Assembly (NCBI RefSeq): GCF_903828115.1
Contig: NZ_CAIKKU010000868.1
Location: 1 to 45,773 of the forward strand
Reading direction: 5' to 3'
DNA length: 45,773 nucleotides
Origin: an uncultured Thiodictyon sp.
GTDB taxonomy: Bacteria > Pseudomonadota > Gammaproteobacteria > Chromatiales > Chromatiaceae
In this document: piece after piece, positions 24,936 through 33,345 of the stretch
Layout: every line of letters begins with the position of its first letter
Numbering within the stretch: position 1 is the stretch's first letter
Position numbers and translations under genes: made by a program
Notes under the pieces: generated by a model
The model's input: only the letters and a program-made list of their open reading frames with translations
The model's database searches: none
What the model was told of the DNA's origin: nothing

Positions 24936-25757
24936 TCACGTCAGGTCCCGGCGCGGCCCGCGGCGGACGCATCCAGCCAGCAAGCCGAGGCCGAGCAGCA
25001 GCAAGACGGGGGGCTCGGGCACTTGCAGGGGCTCGGCATAGAGGAAGTCGTCCATCACCACGACGTCGTCGTTGGGATTGCCGAGGTTACCATTGGATAG
25101 GATGGTGTTGAGGCCCGCGGTGATGCGGACAAGGCCGATGCGCTCGCCGGCATCGGCCACGGCGCCCAGAAACGACAGACCCTGGTTCCCCGATTGCAGG
25201 GCGTCGCGGGTAAAGATGGCCGCTCCGTCCTGATCGAAGAATTCTACCTTGGCGGAAATGGTCTCGACATCCACGAAGATCAGGCCAAAGGCGCTGGTAG
25301 TGGCGGCTGTGCTGGTGCCGGGCAGGAAGAACGAGACCTCGGTGACGTTACTCCCGATGGCGGTGAACAGCCGTTGGGCGCTGAAGGTCTGGAAGTCGTT
25401 TGGGAACCCGAACAGAACGGGGGAGCTTTGACCCGAGTTCGTGCTCACCATGAAGCCGGTGCCGGGGGTGCTGAACTCGACGCCGCGCGGCGAGGTGCTG
25501 TTGAAGAAGTCGCCGGGCATCGGGGCGGGGTCGGCGAGGGTATTGGGGACGCCATCCCAGTTGATCTCCCGGCGCTGCCCGCCGAAAGAACCGTTAGGCC
25601 CAGCAACGGTGTCGCCGCCGACGGCGGTCCGGAACCCGTCACGGGCCGCGGTGATCGCGGCGGCATCGGCGCCCGCCGCCTCGAAGACCACAAAACTGCC
25701 GTGGGCGGCGGACGCCGAGAGCAGCAACACCGCGGCGAGCATAGGTAGGCGTGGCAT
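24936..25757 (-). CDS. PEP-CTERM sorting-domain exported protein
   Basis: A 273-residue exported protein. It has a signal peptide (residues 1-21, MLAAVLLLSASAAHG), a beta-rich body with DGVPNTLADPAPMPGDFFN and RGVEFSTPGTGFMV, and a C-terminal PEP-CTERM tag: VPEPPVLLLLGLGLLAGC followed by a basic end RRGPRRD. Such tags direct processing by exosortase and are linked to exopolysaccharide and surface display. ATG at 25757 with GAGG 8 bases upstream; the longer frame has no signal peptide. The body (a jelly-roll-like adhesin domain) is not assigned further. No exosortase gene is in the window. Confidence 0.85.
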   Translation of the reverse strand: MPRLPMLAAVLLLSASAAHGSFVVFEAAGADAAAITAARDGFRTAVGGDTVAGPNGSFGGQRREINWDGVPNTLADPAPMPGDFFNSTSPRGVEFSTPGTGFMVSTNSGQSSPVLFGFPNDFQTFSAQRLFTAIGSNVTEVSFFLPGTSTAATTSAFGLIFVDVETISAKVEFFDQDGAAIFTRDALQSGNQGLSFLGAVADAGERIGLVRITAGLNTILSNGNLGNPNDDVVVMDDFLYAEPLQVPEPPVLLLLGLGLLAGCVRRGPRRDLT

Positions 25758-26046
25758 GGTCCAGTCCTCATCGGTTTGGGTGATCGGGGAGGGTCCCCGG
25801 GCGGAGGGGCCTGTGGGGGCGGTGGGCACGCCCGTACTTACCGACGGCGATAACCTGCCCACTTCGCCGTCAAGCGCCCTCTCGAACTTTTCGGGATGGG
25901 CTGACCAAGCCAAGCGGCGGCCCCCTTGGTCCGCACCGCGAGTCATCCGCACCGGCGGCAACCGGCCGACGACTTGGTTGCAGCCCCACTCTGCAATCCT
26001 GAGGATACAAGTCGGAAATTCAACCGCCCACAACCGCGTGTTGCTA
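25758..26046. other. Upstream region of the PEP-CTERM gene
   Basis: No gene is supported. The part near 25758 should hold the promoter, but I see no strong boxes. Confidence 0.4.
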
Positions 26047-26246
26047 CGCTGGCGCTCAACCAACTCTCTGCCGCGCACACGCAGCGCTTTGCCGATCGGC
26101 TGGCGCGGATGCACGGGGCGGCGATGAAGATGGGCCAACTGATGTCCCTGGACGGCTCCGACCTACTCACCCCGGAGGCGGCCGCGATCATGGCCAGCCT
26201 GTGCGACCGCGCCCAGCCGATGCCGCTGGGGCAGATCAACCAGGTG
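26047..26246 (+). pseudogene. ABC1/UbiB-like kinase, duplicated internal fragment
   Basis: This 200-bp piece is a diverged copy of part of the intact gene at 30116 (corresponding to about 30237-30462). It reads SAAHTQRFADRLARMHGAAM, KMGQLMSLDGSDLLTPE and AQPMPLGQ, including the KxGQ motif, with about 24 bases deleted near its start. It stops abruptly at a REP-type element at 26247. It has no start codon of its own and lacks the rest of the kinase. Confidence 0.8.
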
Positions 26247-26378
26247 GGGAACGCGGCATCGGAGTTCGCCGCAGCGCCGCATCGCGGCCAGAGGCCACTC
26301 CCACAGATCCTTTCATGTTCCGGGGTGCCGGACGAGCCTGCATGGCCGTTAGCCGCGACGCAAGGCCGCGGTCACCCT

Positions 26379-26536
26379 TAGAAAGAGCGGTTCTCACGCC
26401 AAGGCGCCAAGCTCGCCAAGGTTTTTTCGTGCCTTATCGGCGGTGGGCGATGCACCCGGCGGGTGGTCTGGATGCTGGATCTACCCTATTGAATTTCTTG
26501 GCGAGCTTGGCGCCTTGGCGTGAGCACTTGCCGGAT
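26379..26536. repeat. CGCCAAGG inverted-repeat element, copy A
   Basis: Begins TAGAAAGAGCGGTTCTCACG; the left arm (26395-26424, ACGCCAAGGCGCCAAGCTCG) and right arm (26497-26524, CTTGGCGAGCTTGGCGCCTT) are reverse complements. Copies or relatives lie at 29763-29930, 36055-36203 and 38636-38700. Confidence 0.8.
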
Positions 26537-26550
26537 CTGGGTTTACCCCT

Positions 26551-28668
26551 TCAGGTCGGCCGCGACAAGTCCGACCGGCCATCCATGGATTTGCGCCACC
26601 CGACAACCTTTGCGCGAATCTCGTCCACGGTCTGAGCAAGCTCCGGCCCCATTCGTTTGAAATCGTTCGCTCTCGATTCGCCGAGCTCCGCGAGCAGGGC
26701 GAAGTAATGCGGCTTGAATCGATCCTTGAATCGGTAAGCGGCGAAGGCTTCGTCTTCAAACAGCCGACGGACGTAGGCAGTTTGCTCGGCGGCGAGCAGG
26801 ACGGTCAGAAGAGTGGTGATACCAGATGCTTCTGCATCGAAATCCAATCTCGGAAGTCTCGCCTCCAACACCTCGAATGCCTTGGGGACTTCCTGGTTCC
26901 AAACGTAAGCAAAGGCTACCCCAAGCCCTGAATCCCCGATCCTAAGTCTTCTCATCTCCGAGCTCAACTCAAGTCCCGCTTCGCGAAGCCTGGCATATAT
27001 TCCATCTGTCTGGTTCCAAAGTTCAACGAGGCCAGGATAAATATCATACCCCTCAGGCGCCTTTACCTTTTCACGCGCTTCCAAATCAGACAAAGCTCCG
27101 TCAAGATCTCCGCGCTCCATCCGATGGACAAGCTGACCGCCAATGGCTGTCGATTTCGTCAGGAGAGATGAGAATTCGTCACATAGCTTGAGTGCTTTCT
27201 TAACGTATTCAAGCAGCTCGATCCGATCCATCGCTGCCATACGTTCTCTGTCGAAGAGCGGGCGGAGATGCGCGGGAAAAGCGCTTTCGTACTCTTCGAC
27301 TAGCTCGGTGACGGAGGGCTCGACGCGATCCCGCAGGTCCCCGGCCAGGTACTCCCTCGTCGCCTTCACCAACCGATCCTCGGTCTCCAGGTCCAACCCC
27401 GCCCCACGCAATGCCTCGGTCATTAGCCAGGCATGGTCGGGCGCCAGGAGCGCGTCGCTGAGCATGGTCAGGTGACCGAGCGCACGCGCGCGCAGGTCAT
27501 CCGGCGAGCACCAGATCTCCAGAAACCGCACCAGCCACAGCGCCCGGCGCCGGTCGCCGGGGCGGCCGTGGCGCATCAGGTACCAGATATTGAAGAAGCG
27601 CTCGGCGAGCCGGTAGAGGTTGTTCTTGGTGCTGGTGGCCTCGGTGTGGATGACGTTGGCGCGCTCCAACTGCTTGAGCTGGGCCGCGATCTGCTTACTG
27701 GGCAGGCGCGTGGCGCGGGCGATCTCACCGGCGGACAGTGCATCCCAGCCCAGTGCGACGGCGTCGACGATGGCCTGCTGCTGCGTCGGCAGGTCATCCA
27801 TCCGGTGCTTGTAGAGCGGGGTGACCCGGTCAAGCAGGAGTTCCAGGTCGCGGAATGCGTTGCCGTCCCGGTCGAGCAGGATCTCGAAGAGCAGCACCAG
27901 GGTGCGCGGGACGCCGGCAGTAAGACGCCTGAGGGTCTCGATCCGCCCTGGGGTGTGCACGATCACCTCCTCCAGTCGCGCCTGCTGCTCCGCGGTGCCC
28001 AGATGCCGGAGCAGGGTCAGTGCCTCCTCCTGGGAGAGGCCCGGGAGATTGATCTCGCGGAAGAACTGGTAGAAGGGCGCGCCGTGGTCGTAGTGCTGCT
28101 CCAGCATGACAGTGGACGCGCCGAGGATCTGGATGCGCTTGGTGGTGTGCAGGATCTCCCGCAGACGCTGCTGCTCCGGCCGCTTGAGCTTGCCGAAGAG
28201 GTCGCCGATGTTGTCGATCAGCAGGACCAGCCGCAGGCCCTGGTCGGCCAGGGCGCGGTCCAGGATGAGATAACAGTCCTTCTCGTAGTAGGGCGTTTCC
28301 CAGGCGGCCTCGATTGCCTCCGGAAGTCCTGTGAAGCCCGGTCTGTCGCAGAGCAGGCTTGCCGCCTCCTCCCAGAGTCGGCAGAGGCTGGTGACGCCGT
28401 AGAGCTCTTCCCTGAACAACAGCGGGATCAGCCAGTCGCGCGTCTCTTGATTGTCCCGCAGCGCGATCTGGATACGGCGCAGCAGGCTGGTCTTGCCCTG
28501 TCCTCGTTGGCCCTGAACAATCACGTGCTCGGGCTCGTCCTGCGGTCCGTTGCTCAGGATCGTTCGCAGCAGCTTGTCGGTCAGCTCCAGTCGGACGGAA
28601 TAGCGGGCCAGGAACTCGGCCTCCGGCATCGCCTGCGGGTTGTAAACCCCGCCCAGTGTCTCACTCAT
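26551..28668 (-). CDS. AAA-type ATPase with winged helix and helical C-terminus
   Basis: A 705-residue P-loop ATPase. Walker A GQRGQGKT is at residues 53-60, Walker B-like LRLVLLIDNIGDLF follows, and a winged-helix segment lies at about 290-345 (LSAGEIARATRLPSKQIAAQ) then LAERFFNIWYLMRHGRPGDRR, a pattern seen in archaeal-type ATPase_2 and DUF234-like proteins. The last 250 residues are helical and look TPR-like, with no clear motif. Base composition drops sharply in this part (about 26600-27300), unlike the N-terminal half, suggesting a joined origin. Start ATG at 28668, 19 bases after the end of the upstream ATPase frame. It is likely cotranscribed with that gene. Role unknown; paired ATPases of this type occur in defence and toxin-like loci. 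Confidence 0.75.
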   Translation of the reverse strand: MSETLGGVYNPQAMPEAEFLARYSVRLELTDKLLRTILSNGPQDEPEHVIVQGQRGQGKTSLLRRIQIALRDNQETRDWLIPLLFREELYGVTSLCRLWEEAASLLCDRPGFTGLPEAIEAAWETPYYEKDCYLILDRALADQGLRLVLLIDNIGDLFGKLKRPEQQRLREILHTTKRIQILGASTVMLEQHYDHGAPFYQFFREINLPGLSQEEALTLLRHLGTAEQQARLEEVIVHTPGRIETLRRLTAGVPRTLVLLFEILLDRDGNAFRDLELLLDRVTPLYKHRMDDLPTQQQAIVDAVALGWDALSAGEIARATRLPSKQIAAQLKQLERANVIHTEATSTKNNLYRLAERFFNIWYLMRHGRPGDRRRALWLVRFLEIWCSPDDLRARALGHLTMLSDALLAPDHAWLMTEALRGAGLDLETEDRLVKATREYLAGDLRDRVEPSVTELVEEYESAFPAHLRPLFDRERMAAMDRIELLEYVKKALKLCDEFSSLLTKSTAIGGQLVHRMERGDLDGALSDLEAREKVKAPEGYDIYPGLVELWNQTDGIYARLREAGLELSSEMRRLRIGDSGLGVAFAYVWNQEVPKAFEVLEARLPRLDFDAEASGITTLLTVLLAAEQTAYVRRLFEDEAFAAYRFKDRFKPHYFALLAELGESRANDFKRMGPELAQTVDEIRAKVVGWRKSMDGRSDLSRPT

Positions 28669-28687
28669 CGTACTTGCTCTGCGTCGC

Positions 28688-29636
28688 TCAATTGGCAACG
28701 TTGCGCCACCACCATTCCCGGATGACCGGCGAGTTGAAGTGATAGCGCGCCGGGTCCTCCTGGTTGTTGAGGTAGCCGTCATGCTTGAGAATGCCGACGA
28801 GATCGACCTGATGCTCCAGCAGGCCATGCTCCACGGGTTGAGGCATCGGGTGGCAACTCCTCCGCGAGACGCCTGATGAAGAGGGGTATCAGCCAATCCC
28901 AGCCGATGCGCCCGAGCAGGTGCTCGCGCACCTCCTGCGCGAGGTCCGCGAGGCCGAGACCGGCCAGTTCCTGGTCCAGGAAGGCGCGTCCCTCGTCCGG
29001 GGTGAGCGGAGGGATGCGCAGCGTCTTCAGGTCATTGATATGCTTGCTTGCACCGAGGGCCGCCGCGACGTTCTCCAGTCCAATCGAGCCGGCGAAGACA
29101 AACTGGATGCGCTCCCCGAGGCTGGGATCGTGTCGGCAGTCGCGCAGGGTCTGGAGCATCCGAATGGCTTCGCGCCGTTCCGGCTCGGACTTGCTCCCCA
29201 GGGTGTTCTCCACCGCCTGCGGGAGCTCATCGACCATCAGGACGATGCGCCCATCCAGTTCCAGGCCTCGGCAGAATTGGACAAACTCGCCGAGGTGATC
29301 CACCGGCCCGGAGGCCCCAAAACGTACCTTTGAGCCGATCTCCTCAATGCGAATCTGTTTGACCCAGGTAGCGAAGCGCCGGGAGGCGCGGCTGAGTCGA
29401 CCGACGAATTCCTGATCCAGGAGTGCGGACAAGAGCTTTCGATACAGCTCATCGACCGAATCCACAGACTCCACGAAGACATAGACGGGGAAAAAATCGG
29501 CGCTGGGCCGGGCGAGTGCCTGCTTGAGGAGCGTGGTCTTGCCGATGCGCCTGGGCCCTGGGATCAGCAGGTGACGGCCGGACTGCAGGGCTCTCCAAAA
29601 GGCGTCTTCGAGGTTCGGACGCTGGAAGGTCGACAT
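28688..29636 (-). pseudogene. AAA-type ATPase with C-terminal frameshift
   Basis: The 285-residue frame starts MSTFQRPNLEDAFWRAL and carries Walker A GPRRIGKTT (27-35), Walker B IVLMVDELP and sensor-like IQFVFAGSIGLENV. Near 28850 the match leaves this frame after AEELPPD and continues in the +1 frame as MPQPVEHGLLEHQVDLVGIL, then KHDGYLNNQEDPARYHFNSP and VIREWWWRNVAN, ending at 28688. That is the normal end of this ATPase family (a winged-helix plus FxSPxxRxWW). The unshifted frame ends in low-complexity sequence at 28779. One indel explains it; a sequencing error is possible. It is the first gene after the strong promoter at 29672-29700. Confidence 0.7.
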
Positions 29637-29762
29637 GGCGAGAAGAGAACTTTAGCAACGAATTTGTTGCCACTATAGATAACAAAAACTTCGTTGTCAA
29701 AGTGACGTGAGCCGCCACTTCCCATCCCGAGGTAAACACCTCAGCGCCCGGCGCCGTTCAAC
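29637..29762. other. Operator-like region upstream of ATPase operon
   Basis: AT-richer than its surroundings. It contains the promoter listed separately and two operator-like palindromic boxes: GCAACGAATTTGTTGC at about 29655-29670, and ACAAAAACTTCGTTGT at about 29682-29697. Confidence 0.65.
29672..29700 (-). promoter_or_regulatory. Near-consensus sigma-70 promoter of ATPase pair
   Basis: On the minus strand TTGACA (29695-29700), 17 bases, then TATAGT (29672-29677). Two copies of a CAACGAA...TTTGTT box overlap the spacer and the start site, in opposite orientation, so a dimeric repressor is likely to act here. Confidence 0.8.
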
Positions 29763-29930
29763 CTAGAAAGAGCAGTTCGCACGCCAAGCCACCAAGCTCG
29801 CCAAGGTTTTTGAGCACCTTATCCGCCTTAGGCTATCCACCCACCGGGTGATTTGGTGACTGCGCCTACGCTATTGTCTTTCTTGGCGAGCTTGGCGAGC
29901 TTGGCGCCTTGGCGTGAGTAACTGCCAGAC
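29763..29930. repeat. CGCCAAGG inverted-repeat element, copy B
   Basis: Starts TAGAAAGAGCAGTTCGCACG and ends GGCGCCTTGGCGTGAGTAAC; central part alignable to copy A (ACCTTATCCGCC versus GCCTTATCGGCG). The right arm has an extra GAGCTTGGC unit. Confidence 0.8.
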
Positions 29931-30115
29931 TTAGCGTGCAGCGACGCCTGGGCCGCGGACCTGCCGTAAGGGCCGGCGTCAGGGGCCGCCGGCGTCCAAC
30001 ACCCCCAGGCGTTGGGCTTGCCGGCGCCTGGATTGCGCATCGACATCTGCGGCCGCATATTAGCGCCCACTGATAGGCCACCTGGCCTGCAACCACCTGT
30101 CGAGGGCCTCGCACC
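29931..30115. other. Leader region of the kinase gene
   Basis: GC-rich sequence with several small hairpins (for example GCCGGCG/CGCCGGC types near 29975-30030); no gene and no clear promoter. Confidence 0.4.
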
Positions 30116-31441
30116 ATGGCCAACCCCCAACTCCCCGGCGGCCTGGCCGTCCCCAGCAAACGCCTGGCCCGGCTCTGGCACCTGGGCCGCGCCACCGGTG
30201 ACCTGGCGGCGGGGGTCGGGGTGCGCGGCTTAATCGAGTTGGCGCTCAACCGCGACGGCGGGATGAACCGGGTCCAACTCTCCGCCGCGCACACGCAACG
30301 CTTCACCGATCGCCTGGCGCGGATGCGCGGGGCGGCGATGAAGATGGGGCAACTCATGTCCCTGGACGGCTCCGACCTGCTCACCCCGGAGGCCGCCGAG
30401 ATCATGGCGAGCCTGCGCGACCGCGCCCAGCCGATGCCGCTGGGGCAGGTCAACGAGGTCCTCTCGGGCGAACTGGGGGCCGACTGGGACAAGCGTTTTC
30501 GCCGCTTCAACTTCACCCCCATGGCCGCCGCCTCGATCGGGCAGGTGCATCGCGCCGAGACCCGCGACGGCCGGCACCTGGCCATCAAGATCCAGTTTCC
30601 CGGGGTGCGCGAGAGCATCGACAGTGATCTGGACAATTTCACCTTCCTTGGGCGAACCCTGGGGCTCGCGCCCAAGGGCCTGAACCTGGAGCCGGTCCTG
30701 ACCGCGGCCCGCCGCCAACTCCATCAGGAGGCCGATTACGTGGCCGAGGCCGATGCGCTGGAGGCCTACGGGGCGCTCGTCGGCGACGACCCCGACTTCC
30801 TGGTGCCCAGGGTGCACCGGGACCTCTCCAGCACCCGGGTGCTGGCCATGGACTTCGCCGACGGCATTCCGGTCGATCAACTCACCGGCCAGGCGTTTCG
30901 CCAGGTGGAGCGTGACCGTGCCGCCACCCTCCTGGTCCAACTGCTGCTGCGCGAATTGTTCGACTTCTCGCTGGTACAGACCGATCCCAACTACAGCAAT
31001 TTTCTCTACCAGGCAGAGACCCGCAAGCTGGTCCTGCTCGATTTCGGGGCCACCCAGCGGGTCGCCCCCGCGCTGGTCGGGTACTACGGCCAGATGCTGC
31101 AGGCGTCCGTCGTCGGCGACACGGAAACGGTGCGCCAGTGCGCCCTGGCCCTGGGCTATCTGGACCCTGGCGCCTCCCCGGAACAGGTCGCGAGCATCGC
31201 CGGGTTGATCGCACTCACCGGCGAGCCGCTGCGCCACTCGGGACCCTATGATTTCGGGACCTCCGATCTCTTCGAGCGGATCTATGTCGGCGGCCGGGAC
31301 CTCTTCTTCCAGGACGCCTTCGGCCACGCCCCCGACCCGGCGACCTTCTTCCTGCACCGCAAGTTCGTCGGCACCTTCATGCTGTGTCGCCGCCTGCGGG
31401 CACGGGTGGATTTGAATGGATTGACGGCGGCCTACGGGTGA
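30116..31441 (+). CDS. ABC1/AarF (UbiB-like) atypical kinase
   Basis: A 441-residue member of the ABC1/ADCK/UbiB family of atypical kinases or ATPases. The family KxGQ signature is in AAMKMGQLMSLDG, the Ala-rich nucleotide loop is AAASIGQVHRAE, the ion-pair Lys lies in HLAIKIQFPGV, and the metal-binding region is in DPNYSNFLY and LVLLDFGAT. There is no C-terminal transmembrane hairpin as in true UbiB, so it is more like the soluble AarF group; quinone or lipid metabolism is the general association. ATG at 30116. A damaged fragment of the same gene lies 4 kb upstream at 26047-26246. Confidence 0.9.
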   Translation: MANPQLPGGLAVPSKRLARLWHLGRATGDLAAGVGVRGLIELALNRDGGMNRVQLSAAHTQRFTDRLARMRGAAMKMGQLMSLDGSDLLTPEAAEIMASLRDRAQPMPLGQVNEVLSGELGADWDKRFRRFNFTPMAAASIGQVHRAETRDGRHLAIKIQFPGVRESIDSDLDNFTFLGRTLGLAPKGLNLEPVLTAARRQLHQEADYVAEADALEAYGALVGDDPDFLVPRVHRDLSSTRVLAMDFADGIPVDQLTGQAFRQVERDRAATLLVQLLLRELFDFSLVQTDPNYSNFLYQAETRKLVLLDFGATQRVAPALVGYYGQMLQASVVGDTETVRQCALALGYLDPGASPEQVASIAGLIALTGEPLRHSGPYDFGTSDLFERIYVGGRDLFFQDAFGHAPDPATFFLHRKFVGTFMLCRRLRARVDLNGLTAAYG

Positions 31442-31958
31442 CAACGTAAATGGAAAACGCTCTTGCGATGCATGCCCCTGCGGGATAGCATCTTGCACCT
31501 CCACCTGAGTGACTCGGGCAGACATCGGTGAGCCGATATGCCTCGGAACCAGAGCCCCAGACGGAGCCCCGATGAGTCCCGCTCCACGACCTCCCGTCGC
31601 CACGAAAGCCGAACCGATGAGGCTGCTTGCCGCCAACGAGCCGGCGCTGCGCCGGCTCGGCGTCCGAACAGTCGGGTACCTGATGCAACGACGAGCCATC
31701 CAATGAGCGGCTGGCCGAACAGGGTGCGCGCGGCGCGCAGTCTGACCGAGCGTCGAGGTCTGGCTCCAGCGCGTAGCGCGTAGGGCGAATGCCCGCAGGG
31801 CGATCCGCCATGACCCGCGCCGCGGATGCCGGAACCGCTACGCGTTTGGCCCAACGCGGGCTGCAACCCCAGCCCCAACCCGGCATAATGACGAGGCCCT
31901 GCCCGCCCACCGAAGCCGCGGCCCCGCGCCGCCCGGGGATGTCCCGTGCCATTCGAGC
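31442..31958. other. Non-coding stretch with repeat remnants
   Basis: No gene is supported on either strand. There is a perfect 9-bp palindrome (GAGCCGGCGCTGCGCCGGCT plus C, 31638-31658) and, at 31779-31811, an inverted copy of the repeat found at 9386-9419. Confidence 0.5.
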
Positions 31959-32546
31959 TTGCCCGCCGCTACAGCCGACTGCCCCGCTGGGGGCGCTGAC
32001 ACCCGCGAGGCCCACCCGGAGCATTGGGCCGGGACCCAGAACAACCTCGGCATCGCCTGGACGGACATACCCACTGGGGACCGGGCGGAGAACCTTGGCA
32101 AGGCCATCGTGGCCTACGGGTTGGCCCTGGATGTCAGAACCCGCGAGACCCACCCGGCGGACTGGGCCACGACCCAGAACAACCTCGGCGAAGCCTGGCG
32201 GAACATGCCCACCGGCGACCGGGCGCAGAACCTCGGCAAGGCCATCGCGGCCTACGGGCTGGCCCTGGAGGTCCAAACCCGCGACGCCCACCCGGCGGCC
32301 TGGGCCATGACCCACTTCAACCTCGCCCTGGCGTATCGGGACCGGGTAGCCATGGGCGGCGGCCGGCCGGACCTGGGGCTGGCCATTGCCTCGGTGCGGG
32401 CGGCCGCGAGCGTCTGGACGGATGCGGATTTTCCCTACTACTACCGCAACTCCATCGCCCCGGCGCTGCAAGAATTCCTCACCACCTGGCTCCAAGGCGG
32501 CCACGGCACCCAGGCCGAATTCGACGCCATCCCCCCGGCCGAGTAG
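31959..32546 (+). CDS. TPR-repeat protein, probably 5'-truncated
   Basis: Two and a half tetratricopeptide-like units of about 47 residues: HPEHWAGTQNNLGIAW, HPADWATTQNNLGEAW and HPAAWAMTHFNLALAY, each followed by GDRAxNLGKAI and AYGLAL. This unit type is usual in long TPR proteins of cyanobacteria and purple sulfur bacteria, often joined to CHAT or NB-ARC domains. Here the frame opens only with a TTG at 31959 and the first unit starts at once, so an N-terminal part is probably missing. The C-terminus (RAAASVWTDADFPYYYRNSI) looks complete. A scaffolding role is likely but unproven; it may be a remnant. Confidence 0.55.
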   Translation: MPAATADCPAGGADTREAHPEHWAGTQNNLGIAWTDIPTGDRAENLGKAIVAYGLALDVRTRETHPADWATTQNNLGEAWRNMPTGDRAQNLGKAIAAYGLALEVQTRDAHPAAWAMTHFNLALAYRDRVAMGGGRPDLGLAIASVRAAASVWTDADFPYYYRNSIAPALQEFLTTWLQGGHGTQAEFDAIPPAE

Positions 32547-32659
32547 GGGCAAGTGCCGGTCTCACCAGGCCGCGGGGTGGCAGATCTGCCGGACGTTTGC
32601 CAGAGCAGCAAAAGGCGCTGAAACGATCGAGCCTGCCCTGGTACCTCATTCCGCCTGAT

Positions 32660-32873
32660 CTTGCGCCTGCTCAAGCCCCAAAGGGGCGCGACATACCAGC
32701 CCAGGGCGACGCCCTGGGTATGCGGTAACACAGAGCTTAGCCCTGAAAGGGCGTGACATCAGGAGCCCCGCCGCTATGTCACGCCCTTTCAGGGCTACGC
32801 CGAATAGACAACGCTATCCCAGGGCGTTGCCCTGGGCTGGTATGTCCGACCCCGTCGGGGTCGGCACGCAAGA
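32660..32873. mobile_element. Fold-back (MITE-like) element, copy 2
   Basis: Second copy of the 12642-12857 element, starting CTTGCGCCTGCTCAAGCCCC and ending CGCAAG, with the same TAGCCCTGAAAGGGCGTGAC arms. It differs from copy 1 at scattered positions and lacks the outer flank repeat. It fills most of the gap between the TPR gene and the antitoxin gene. Confidence 0.8.
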
Positions 32874-32919
32874 CAACAGCGATTCGCTCTGCGGTTCGCC
32901 GGTCGCCGACAACCGTCCC

Positions 32920-33273
32920 TCAGGCCGCCCGCGCCAGGGGCAGGAGGATCTCGATCGCGTCGAACGGCACGGCGACGGTTCCGTCCGGACCGCGTTCGAC
33001 AAGCCCCAGTTCCGCCAGGCGCGAGGTTTCCGCAGCGACCTGGCCGGCATCGCCGCCGAGCGCCGCGGCGAGTCTTGCAACGGAGCAAGGGCCTGCCCGC
33101 CTCAGGTTGTCGAGAAGATCCAGTCGCGCCGGTGTGATTTCGGCGAACAGCGACTTTGCGGATTCAAAGCCGAGGCGATAGTCGGGGCTGCGCCCGGCGC
33201 GGGCTTCCGCAAGCTGCCGAGCGGCGGTCGCGAAGATCGACCCCGCCTTCGTTACCTCGATGATGGCCTTCAC
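32920..33273 (-). CDS. HVO_A0114-type HTH antitoxin-like regulator (TumA-like)
   Basis: A 117-residue winged-helix protein. Typical elements are LGFESAKSLFAEITPARLDL, LLDNLRRAGPCSVARLAAAL and AETSRLAELGLVERG, which match the HVO_A0114 family, antitoxin partners of TumE (DUF6516) toxins and probable repressors of their own operon. The start is a GTG at 33273 with a good GGAGG 6 bases before it. Directly upstream on the same strand is what looks like the end of the toxin gene, but the toxin itself is mostly missing. Confidence 0.65.
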   Translation of the reverse strand: MKAIIEVTKAGSIFATAARQLAEARAGRSPDYRLGFESAKSLFAEITPARLDLLDNLRRAGPCSVARLAAALGGDAGQVAAETSRLAELGLVERGPDGTVAVPFDAIEILLPLARAA

Positions 33274-33276
33274 CGT

Positions 33277-33345
33277 CTACCTCCAGTCTTCAATGTCCCG
33301 GCGAAAATCGTCGAGCAGGACGAGTTGGCGAGCCGACATACCCGG
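33277..33345 (-). pseudogene. TumE-like toxin, C-terminal remnant
   Basis: The last 20 residues before the TAG at 33277 read SARQLVLLDDFRRDIEDWR, which fits the C-terminus of DUF6516/TumE toxins (QL..DF..D...WR). No matching upstream part can be found in the frame; sequence from about 33350 belongs to other DNA. The stop lies 3 bases from the antitoxin start. Confidence 0.45.

Noticed and set aside
31377-32552. 391-codon minus-strand frame opposite the TPR gene
   Set aside because: Antisense of TPR repeats; gives a periodic Gly/Val-rich peptide with no known domain.
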